NCBI GenBank assembly: GCA_900556185.1
Contig: USNN01000054.1
Location: 1 to 6,070 of the forward strand
DNA length: 6,070 nucleotides
Reading direction: 5' to 3'
From: an uncultured Eubacteriales bacterium
GTDB taxonomy: Bacteria; Bacillota; Clostridia; Christensenellales; UBA1242
Shown here: one piece after another, positions 1 to 5,495 of the stretch
How positions within the stretch are numbered: position 1 is the first letter of the stretch
Layout of the letters: each line of letters opens with the position of its first letter
Notes under the pieces: model-generated
Databases searched by the model: none
The model's input: the letters and a program-made list of their open reading frames with translations, nothing else
Told to the model about the DNA's origin: nothing
Made by a program: the position numbers and the translations under genes

Positions 1-1289
1 AAAACCGCATCGCCAAAAAACTCGCAAAACTTCGGCAAAACAGCATCTTCCGAAGGCTCATCTTTAAGCATATCGTCTGTTATTCCCGTAAGTTCAATAA
101 TTTTTTCGCTCAAGGCAACGTTTGGGTTAACAAACGCCGAAAACCTGTCAACAATTTCGCCGTTTTTAACTCTAACCGCACCAATTTCAATAATCTTATC
201 TTGTGTGTAGTTTACGCCTGTTGTTTCTAGGTCAAACACGACAAAGTCGTTTCCAAGTAGATACTCGCTTTTAATTTCGGTATCTGGGTTAAATAGGTCT
301 TCTTGCTCGGTTGCTATATATGGTTCTGGGAACACTTTTTTATAGGTTCTTGGAACGGGCAACGAATATATTTGGGTGTAAAAGTTTGGCTTTGTGATAA
401 TAAGATTAATTACCTTTGGTCTTAAACTTAAGCCCGCTGAAAATTTATCATCTTCTAAGTTACCAAAAATTGCAATCTCACTGCCGTTTGCTAGTTTTTT
501 AAACTTAGGCGTGTTTGCTTTACCTGGGAAATAAACAACTCTAAGCCTTCCACTAAAGTCTACTAGTTCAAACGTAAAATAGGTTTTGCTCGCGTGTTCC
601 TTGCCGTTTTCGTCTACTTTGGGCTTGGTTTCAGATTCCACCAAGTTTTCAATTTTTCCACATACCGTTATTCCATCGCTTGGAGTTATATAGGTCGCTA
701 TTGGGTATATTGGTGCGTCTATTTTTTCACCTATATAGGCTTCTAATGAGTCTAGTTCTATTTCATAGTCGTCTGATGTTGTGCCTAATGTAAAATCAAA
801 ATTTTCTGGCGTGTTATCTACCTTTACAAGGTTATCTTTATAATCAAGCACCACCAACAATTCTTGCTTATACTCCCCCGCAATTTCTTTTTCAATAAAC
901 TCTGATAAATTGCTTTTTTCAATAAACTCTTTTACTGAATTGTCTATAGATAATGTTACCTTTTTTTCATCTGAGTTATAAACTATATGCTCTCGCTTTA
1001 ACCCAACCATTGGGTATTCTTTTTTTAGTTTATCCATTATAAACGACGCTAAAATATCTTCATCAAAATAGTTTTTGCGATATTTAATAGAAATGGTTAT
1101 GCCATCACCGAACTCTTGCTTTATTGTTTTCTCTACGACTGTTTTAATTTCTTTACTAAGCATAAAGCCATCTTGGTAACTAAAATAAATATCTAAAGCC
1201 CGCAGGCTTTTTTTGAAGTCTGCGGACTCTAAAGTTAGGGTTAAATTAAAATCTTTAATATTTTCGTTTATTTTATCTATTAGTAACAT
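1..1289 (-). CDS. polC: PolC-type DNA polymerase III alpha subunit, N-terminal part (3' end beyond the window)
   Basis: My own reading of the minus strand gives 429 uninterrupted codons from ATG at 1289 to the window edge. The start is preceded by an AAGGGA ribosome site about 5 nt upstream, lying against the rseP stop. Residues about 1-200 are a charged N-terminal region as in PolC. Residues about 205-310 resemble an OB fold (ITVCGKIE, then TYFTFELVDFSGRLRVVYF). Residues 350-358 are VVFDLETTG, the ExoI motif of a DEDD 3'-5' proofreading exonuclease, with D353 and E355 as metal ligands. It is followed by KIIEIGAVRVKNGEIVDRF and IIELTGITDDML, typical of the PolC exonuclease. The polymerase domain lies outside the window. 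PolC is the replicative polymerase of Firmicutes, and the place after rseP is its usual location. Oddity: no PHP-like HxH segment is seen between the OB fold and the exonuclease. A separate OB-exonuclease protein cannot be excluded without the 3' part. Confidence 0.85.
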   Translation of the reverse strand, partial: MLLIDKINENIKDFNLTLTLESADFKKSLRALDIYFSYQDGFMLSKEIKTVVEKTIKQEFGDGITISIKYRKNYFDEDILASFIMDKLKKEYPMVGLKREHIVYNSDEKKVTLSIDNSVKEFIEKSNLSEFIEKEIAGEYKQELLVVLDYKDNLVKVDNTPENFDFTLGTTSDDYEIELDSLEAYIGEKIDAPIYPIATYITPSDGITVCGKIENLVESETKPKVDENGKEHASKTYFTFELVDFSGRLRVVYFPGKANTPKFKKLANGSEIAIFGNLEDDKFSAGLSLRPKVINLIITKPNFYTQIYSLPVPRTYKKVFPEPYIATEQEDLFNPDTEIKSEYLLGNDFVVFDLETTGVNYTQDKIIEIGAVRVKNGEIVDRFSAFVNPNVALSEKIIELTGITDDMLKDEPSEDAVLPKFCEFFGDAV

Positions 1290-1299
1290 TGTTTCCCTT

Positions 1300-2880
1300 T
1301 TAAATGAAGTGATAAATATCTAAAAATACCACAAGTGCTAAAAGTATTATTAGCCCAAAGAAATGAATATAGCCTTCTACATTTTTGTTTATTGGTTTTT
1401 TGCGTATCATTTCGATTAACACAAACACCATTCTAGCACCGTCTAGTGCAGGTATTGGCAATATGTTAAACACAGCAAGGTTCATAGATATCATTGGCAA
1501 CAAATAAATTACATTAACCACACTAGATTGGGTAATTTCTGCAATCATATCTACACTTGTTATTGTTCCACCAAGGTCGCCAATTGCGGTTGCACCTGTG
1601 AATATTCCGCCTAAAACTTTAAGTATTAGCCAACATACGTCCAAACCAAATGGAATCGCATATAAAAATGCTTCGCCAACATTAAACCTAACTCTTTCAT
1701 AGGTTTGAAGAATACCAAGACTAACGCCAGCTTTACTTTCGGTTATGCCACCCAGTGCAAAAACCTCATTTTTTTCCATTAAAATATAGTTCTGTTCTCC
1801 TGCAACTTCTTGGAACTTGTATAAATTATCTAGTGGATTATTTAGGTCTTTTATGTAGGCATATAGGTCTTCATTTGCAATAAGTGAATAACTGTCTTCA
1901 CCCGTTTTTATATACAACTTACCTTCTAAGTTTGTAAGGTTTGTTATGTATCTATTTGCTGGTCTGTTTTCTTTCTTTACGGTTAGGTCTATTTTTTCAT
2001 TATTTCTTATTACGGTAATTGTAAATTCTTCACCCTCACCAAATTTGCTAGTCATACTAGAAAATTGAGCGAATGTATCTTTGCTTACTCTATAAACTGA
2101 AAACTCTTTGCCGTTAACTGCAGTAATTACATCGCCAACCATAATTGGGTTTGTGTTGCCATCAGATAATTGAATAACTTTTGGTAAGCTATAACTAGCA
2201 AAACATAAATATACAACCGAAGTTATAATGCCAAATAAAAAGTTAAAGAACACACCTGCAAATAAAACAATTAATCTTTTCCAAGGTTTTTGTTTGTTAA
2301 ATGCGTCTTCAGTTTCGCCTTCTTCATCTTCCCCTTCAAACGCACAATATCCGCCAAGTGGGAAAACTCTTAAACTTACCTTTTGTCCATCGGCTTTTGT
2401 TTTTTGCCAAATTGCAGGACCAAAACCGACTGAAAATTCATTAATTTTAAAGCCAAGTAATTTACCTGCTGTGTAGTGACCGAACTCGTGAACCAATATT
2501 AAAATAAGTAAAATTGCAATTGCTAAAATTATGTAAGTAACCTTTCTCCAAACAAAACAAGTTGCAACAATTGTAAATAAGCAATCAATGTAACTTAAAA
2601 TTAAGTTTAGTTTTTGTTCTATGCCATCTAGTGGCTTTTTTATAATTTTACCTAAAACATATTTATTTACAATAATCTTTGCCAAACTGCTAGCAAGCAT
2701 ATAACCAAGGTAAATATAATAAATAACCTTGGTTTGGCCTAGCACAATTCCTAAAATGCTTAAAACCGCAATTGCACTAGGGAAAGCAAACTTAGAAGCA
2801 AATTTAATATTATCGTCTTTTTTGTAAGCCCAGTTAAAAATAATTGTGGCTAACACTAAAAGAAATATTGCTATCTTCAT
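1300..2880 (-). CDS. rseP: RseP/RasP-family site-2 intramembrane zinc metalloprotease, long form
   Basis: A 526-residue polytopic membrane protease of the S2P (M50) family, which cleaves membrane-bound substrates such as anti-sigma factors within the bilayer. HEFGH at residues 131-135 supplies two zinc-binding His and the catalytic Glu. The C-terminal NILPIPALDGA at 472-482 supplies the third ligand, D480. FPLGGY at 173-178 is also conserved in the family. A PDZ-like region spans about 235-300 (VGDVITAVNGKEF, then FTITVIRN). The protein is longer than B. subtilis RasP (about 420) or E. coli RseP (about 450). About 115 residues with three or four hydrophobic segments (roughly 2-18, 33-48, 53-71, 91-110) precede the active-site helix, and an extra stretch occupies about 303-378. 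The start is well supported: TAGGAG sits 6 nt upstream and contains the cdsA stop codon. No Met lies close before HEFGH; the next is M61. The substrate cannot be told from the sequence. Confidence 0.95.
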   Translation of the reverse strand: MKIAIFLLVLATIIFNWAYKKDDNIKFASKFAFPSAIAVLSILGIVLGQTKVIYYIYLGYMLASSLAKIIVNKYVLGKIIKKPLDGIEQKLNLILSYIDCLFTIVATCFVWRKVTYIILAIAILLILILVHEFGHYTAGKLLGFKINEFSVGFGPAIWQKTKADGQKVSLRVFPLGGYCAFEGEDEEGETEDAFNKQKPWKRLIVLFAGVFFNFLFGIITSVVYLCFASYSLPKVIQLSDGNTNPIMVGDVITAVNGKEFSVYRVSKDTFAQFSSMTSKFGEGEEFTITVIRNNEKIDLTVKKENRPANRYITNLTNLEGKLYIKTGEDSYSLIANEDLYAYIKDLNNPLDNLYKFQEVAGEQNYILMEKNEVFALGGITESKAGVSLGILQTYERVRFNVGEAFLYAIPFGLDVCWLILKVLGGIFTGATAIGDLGGTITSVDMIAEITQSSVVNVIYLLPMISMNLAVFNILPIPALDGARMVFVLIEMIRKKPINKNVEGYIHFFGLIILLALVVFLDIYHFI

Positions 2881-2889
2881 TATTTTCTC

Positions 2890-3810
2890 CTACACTAAAA
2901 ATATTACAGCGGTTAATACAAATATTACAAAACTTGCAAAACACAAGCCGTCTATTCTATCCATCATACCGCCATGACCTGGGAACATTTTCCCAAAGTC
3001 TTTAATGCCCACTCGCCTTTTTATGGCACTAGCAAATAAATCACCCGCTTCAACGAAGCATGAACCAAGCACCCCACTAAGGGCAAAAAATGTGATGGTT
3101 TTTGCTAAGCCAAAAGCCTCAAATGGGTTGTCTTTTAACAAAAAGTAACAAATAATACATACAAGTGCACTATTAATAATGCCACCCAAAATTCCGCCAA
3201 TTGCACCGCTTATGGACTTTTTAGGAGATATTTGACTTGCAAATATACCCTTATGAAAACTCATTCCAATGCAATAAGCGAACACATCGGTGCCCATAGA
3301 AACTAAGAAAATTAAAACAACAATCATAAGCCCAAACATAGTGCCCATACCATTTAAACCAAAGCCATAAAGCGAAGCAATTAGCGTTACTGGGTATAGC
3401 ATAATTTTTGCACTTATTTTGGTACTTCTAAATAATTGGTCGGTTGGAAGGTCAAACTCGGCATCTCTGCACTTTTTTAAGTAAACTAGTTCGGTTATAA
3501 CCGATGCTAAAATTAAAACCGCAAACACAAGCAATTGAAACAACATTGCTTCTGTTACAGATTTTGCTACAGCGTAACACATATACACTAGGTAGCAATA
3601 AATTAGTGGAATATAAACATATGCGGTGTTTTTAACCGTTAAATTTAATTTAGCTTCTTCTACTAAATTTGCTCGTATCATTTCGTAGGTAGCAACAAAA
3701 CTAATAGCCATTACAAAAAAATCAAAAAAGTAAATAGTTACTAGTCTTGATGCTACTGCAAGTGCTGTAAGTAAAAGTATTACAGCCCCTGTAAGTAATC
3801 TTTTTTTCAT
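2890..3810 (-). CDS. cdsA: Phosphatidate cytidylyltransferase (CDP-diacylglycerol synthase)
   Basis: This integral membrane enzyme makes CDP-diacylglycerol from phosphatidic acid and CTP, the branch point for bacterial phospholipids. The protein has 306 residues with multiple hydrophobic segments. The family signature is complete at residues 261-287: S261, KR at 264-265, KD at 270-271, then PGHGGMMDRID at 277-287, where the acidic residues bind metal. A second conserved patch is MGTDVFAYCIG at 172-182, followed by SPKKSISGAIGG at 195-206. The length is slightly above the common 260-290, with a looser, poorly conserved middle around 110-130. An AGGAG lies 5 nt before the ATG and overlaps the uppS stop codon, so the start is firm and translation is probably coupled. 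Being next to uppS is the usual arrangement. Downstream, dxr, which often follows cdsA in Firmicutes, is missing and rseP comes directly. Confidence 0.97.
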   Translation of the reverse strand: MKKRLLTGAVILLLTALAVASRLVTIYFFDFFVMAISFVATYEMIRANLVEEAKLNLTVKNTAYVYIPLIYCYLVYMCYAVAKSVTEAMLFQLLVFAVLILASVITELVYLKKCRDAEFDLPTDQLFRSTKISAKIMLYPVTLIASLYGFGLNGMGTMFGLMIVVLIFLVSMGTDVFAYCIGMSFHKGIFASQISPKKSISGAIGGILGGIINSALVCIICYFLLKDNPFEAFGLAKTITFFALSGVLGSCFVEAGDLFASAIKRRVGIKDFGKMFPGHGGMMDRIDGLCFASFVIFVLTAVIFLV

Positions 3811-3819
3811 AAGTTCTCC

Positions 3820-4551
3820 TTACTTTACATTACCAAACCTTCGGTTACGCTTTTGGTATTCAATTATACATTCTTTAACTGTTTCTTTGTTAAAATCTGG
3901 CCAATATGTATCGCAAAAATACAACTCAGAGTATGCACTCTGCCACATTAAAAAGTTACTAAGCCGTTGTTCGCCACTAGCACGAATTATCATGTCTGGG
4001 TCTGGCATACCAGCAGAATATAAATTTTTGGCTATTTTTTCGGCGGTAATTTCCCGCTCGCCCGCTTTAATTAGTTTATTAACTGCTTGCACAATTTCGT
4101 GCTTACCACCATACGAAAAGCACATATTTAATGTATGGCTTTTGCAGTTTTTGGTGGCTTCTTGCAAATTAAGCAAGGCTTCTTTTGTTTCGTCATCTAG
4201 TTTATCGCTATAATCTAGGTCGCCAAAAATAACAAACCTTGTGTCATTTTTTAAGAATGTTTTTAATTTAGACTTTGCGAACCTTCTTGTTAGTTCAAAA
4301 ATGTAATTACATTCTTTTTCACTTCGGTTATAGTTTTCAGTAGAAAAAGCATACACCGTAACATACTGAACGCCAAAATCTCGACTGGCCTCTGCCACTC
4401 GAGTTAAAGCGTCTACCCCTGCTCTATGCCCAGCAGTTCTTGGAAGACCTTGTTTGGTCGCCCATCTGCCGTTGCCATCCATAATGAATGCTAGATGCTT
4501 AGGTATGTTATTTGGATCAATCTCCACTATATCATTTTCATTATTCTTCAT
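3820..4551 (-). CDS. uppS: Undecaprenyl diphosphate synthase (cis-prenyltransferase)
   Basis: This enzyme extends farnesyl diphosphate with isopentenyl diphosphate units in cis to give the C55 carrier lipid for peptidoglycan and other wall polymers. It acts at the cytoplasmic face of the membrane. The 243 residues match the family length. Motifs in order: HLAFIMDGNGRWA at 19-31 with the diphosphate-binding, catalytic D25; GHRAG at 41-45; FSTENYNRS at 69-77; SYGGKHEIVQAV at 146-157; and DPDMIIRASGEQRLSNF at 184-200, followed by WQSAYSELYF (E209) and WPDF. R190 and R196 are the expected IPP-binding arginines. Small deviations are A191 where Thr is usual after that Arg, and S146 where Asn is usual before YGG. 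It starts 25 bp after the frr stop. Unlike its neighbours it has no clear Shine-Dalgarno; only a GGTG about 15 nt upstream is visible. No better start was found, because the next Met is M24 inside the active-site motif. Confidence 0.97.
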   Translation of the reverse strand: MKNNENDIVEIDPNNIPKHLAFIMDGNGRWATKQGLPRTAGHRAGVDALTRVAEASRDFGVQYVTVYAFSTENYNRSEKECNYIFELTRRFAKSKLKTFLKNDTRFVIFGDLDYSDKLDDETKEALLNLQEATKNCKSHTLNMCFSYGGKHEIVQAVNKLIKAGEREITAEKIAKNLYSAGMPDPDMIIRASGEQRLSNFLMWQSAYSELYFCDTYWPDFNKETVKECIIEYQKRNRRFGNVK

Positions 4552-4576
4552 AAATTATTATATGCACCAATTATTA

Positions 4577-5146
4577 TTATACTTGCATTAGTTCTTTTTC
4601 TTTATCGCCTGCAATCTTGTCTATAGTTTCAACGGTTTTGTCTAATGTCTTTTGAACGTCCTTTTCAAGCGATGCTTGTTCGTCTTCGCTTATCTTGCCG
4701 TCTTTTTTAAGTTTTTTAAATTCGTCCAAAATATCTCTACGTGCGTTTCTTGCAATAACTTTAACTTCTTCAGAAACTTTTTTAACTTCTTTTACCATTT
4801 CTTTTCTACGGTCTTCGGTTAATGCTGGGAAAACAAGACGAATAACTTTGCCATCGTCATTTGGGGTAATGCCTATATCTGATGCACTAATTGCTTTTAA
4901 TGCTTCCTTCATTAAACTTGCATCCCACAAGGTTATTGCTAAAACTCTTGCATCTTGAACTGCAATATTTGAAATTTGATTTAATGGGGTTTGCACACCA
5001 TAATAGTTAACTAGCACCTTATCTAAAATATGTGGGTTTGCTCTGCCCGCCTTCATAGATTGGTATTCGGTTTTTAAGTGATTAATAGCCTTTTCTAGTT
5101 TTTCTTCGTATTCCATAAACTGTTCGGTTATAATTTCATCTTCCAT
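4577..5146 (-). CDS. frr: Ribosome recycling factor
   Basis: This cytosolic factor works with EF-G to split post-termination ribosomes. At 189 residues it is close to the standard 185. Family landmarks are MKAGRANPHILD at 31-42, VNYYGVQTPLNQ at 46-57, ALTEDRRKEMVK at 108-119 and VIARNARRDILDEFKKLKKDGKIS within 130-153, ending in DKEKELMQV. The conserved Arg of RNARRD at 133-138, needed for function in E. coli, is present. The ATG at 5146 follows GGAG (5158-5161) with an 11-nt spacer, slightly long. A later Met at residue 11 would also leave a family-like N-terminus, but it has no better ribosome site. It is the first gene of the unit after a terminator and a predicted promoter. pyrH, commonly just upstream of frr, is absent. 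Confidence 0.97.
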   Translation of the reverse strand: MEDEIITEQFMEYEEKLEKAINHLKTEYQSMKAGRANPHILDKVLVNYYGVQTPLNQISNIAVQDARVLAITLWDASLMKEALKAISASDIGITPNDDGKVIRLVFPALTEDRRKEMVKEVKKVSEEVKVIARNARRDILDEFKKLKKDGKISEDEQASLEKDVQKTLDKTVETIDKIAGDKEKELMQV

Positions 5147-5157
5147 TAATTAATAAT

Positions 5158-5161
5158 CTCC
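5158..5161 (-). promoter_or_regulatory. Shine-Dalgarno sequence of frr
   Basis: GGAG on the minus strand lies 11 nt before the frr ATG. It is the only ribosome-site-like sequence in the leader and supports the start at 5146, though the spacing is longer than the 5-6 nt seen for the other genes of the operon. Confidence 0.6.
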
Positions 5162-5185
5162 ATTTTTTAGAATTTTATCTATTTT

Positions 5186-5214
5186 AATATAACTAATATT
5201 AGTAAAAATTGCAA
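5186..5214 (-). promoter_or_regulatory. Predicted vegetative (sigma-A type) promoter for the frr-uppS-cdsA-rseP-polC unit
   Basis: On the minus strand a -35 element TTGCAA (5214-5209) is followed by a 17-nt spacer and a -10 element TATATT (5191-5186), matching consensus at 4 of 6 and 5 of 6 positions. Transcription would start near 5179, giving a leader of about 33 nt to the frr ATG. Its place just after a terminator and before the first gene of a tight operon supports it. The caveat is that the whole stretch is very AT-rich, so chance matches are likely. Confidence 0.5.
5192..5203. repeat. 12-bp perfect palindrome in the promoter spacer
   Basis: ACTAATATTAGT is a perfect inverted repeat lying entirely between the predicted -35 and -10 elements of the frr promoter. 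That is where a repressor operator often sits. Its low sequence complexity makes chance occurrence plausible, and no regulator is visible in the window. Confidence 0.25.
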
Positions 5215-5218
5215 ATAA

Positions 5219-5251
5219 AATTAAGCATTGTTACAAAAACAATGCTTAATT
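5219..5251 (-). terminator. Stem-loop (Rho-independent-like) terminator downstream of tsf
   Basis: Arms 5219-5232 and 5238-5251 are perfectly complementary over 14 bp with a 5-nt loop. Read on the minus strand, the second arm runs straight into a U-rich tail (AATTTTATTT), as expected for termination of the tsf transcript, which stops 27 bp earlier at 5279. The stem has only three G-C pairs, so it may be modest in strength. In the plus direction no U-run directly follows the stem. Confidence 0.7.
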
Positions 5252-5278
5252 ACTTTAAATTAACTATTTTAAAATTTA

Positions 5279-5485
5279 CTAATCTTTCTTTGTTTGAGCC
5301 ATAACTTCTTCTACAAAGTTATCGTTTCTCTTTTCTAAGCCTTCACCCATTTCATAACGAGTAAATCTTCTTATGGTAATTTTTTCGCCTGTTTTTAAAA
5401 CTGCTTCATTTAATAGTTGACTAATAGTTTTTGTGTTGTCTTTAACAAATTCTTGTTCCATTAAAACAACTTCTTTGTAATACTT
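5279..5485 (-). CDS. tsf: Translation elongation factor Ts, C-terminal fragment (5' part missing)
   Basis: Sixty-eight codons of the C-terminal end of EF-Ts, the nucleotide exchange factor of EF-Tu. Recognisable are KYYKEVVLMEQEFVKD, which corresponds to the conserved K-x-Y/F-Y-K-E-V-x-L-L-x-Q-x-F-V-K-D stretch, then TISQLLNEAV and IRRFTRYEMGEGLEKRNDNF, followed by a TAG stop. A Met at 5461 could be mistaken for the start of a 60-residue gene, but EF-Ts similarity continues upstream through 5485. Beyond that the minus frame reads Arg, Gln and a stop at 5492-5494 instead of EF-Ts. A complete EF-Ts has about 200-300 residues, so most of the protein, including the EF-Tu-binding N-terminal domain, is gone. 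The loss coincides with the start of an unrelated plus-strand gene, indicating a break rather than gradual decay. tsf upstream of frr is its usual place. Confidence 0.9.
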   Translation of the reverse strand, partial: KYYKEVVLMEQEFVKDNTKTISQLLNEAVLKTGEKITIRRFTRYEMGEGLEKRNDNFVEEVMAQTKKD

Positions 5486-5495
5486 ACGCTGTTAT
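5480..5495. other. Sequence joint between the tsf operon and a hydrogenase gene
   Basis: To the left, the minus strand encodes EF-Ts up to 5485. To the right, the plus strand encodes a HyfB-like protein from about 5486. Both frames lose their expected continuation here: minus reaches a stop at 5492-5494, and plus reads upstream to a stop at 5462-5464 without family-like residues. Both genes lack their 5' parts and are joined head to head. There is no terminal inverted repeat, target duplication or transposase in view. A chimeric assembly or cloning joint is the simplest reading; a true inversion or deletion is the alternative. Confidence 0.75.

Noticed and set aside
2228..2476. Plus-strand open frame of 82 codons
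   Set aside because: It lies wholly inside rseP on the opposite strand, is rich in Pro, Ser and Lys without family features, and overlaps the conserved protease region.
3887..4213. Plus-strand open frame of 108 codons
   Set aside because: It is the antisense shadow of uppS, which has full family motifs across the same bases.
4695..4958. Plus-strand open frame of 87 codons
   Set aside because: It is the antisense shadow of frr; the Ser/Leu/Phe-rich composition comes from the Lys/Glu-rich frr strand.
5146..5163. Five-codon upstream frame (MEIIN, stop) whose TAA overlaps the frr ATG as TAATG
   Set aside because: It has no ribosome site of its own, and its ATGGAG is better read as containing the Shine-Dalgarno GGAG of frr.
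5279..5461. Independent 60-residue small protein starting at the Met at 5461
   Set aside because: The sequence is the EF-Ts C-terminus, and EF-Ts-like residues continue upstream of that Met to 5485, so it is a truncated tsf and not a separate gene.
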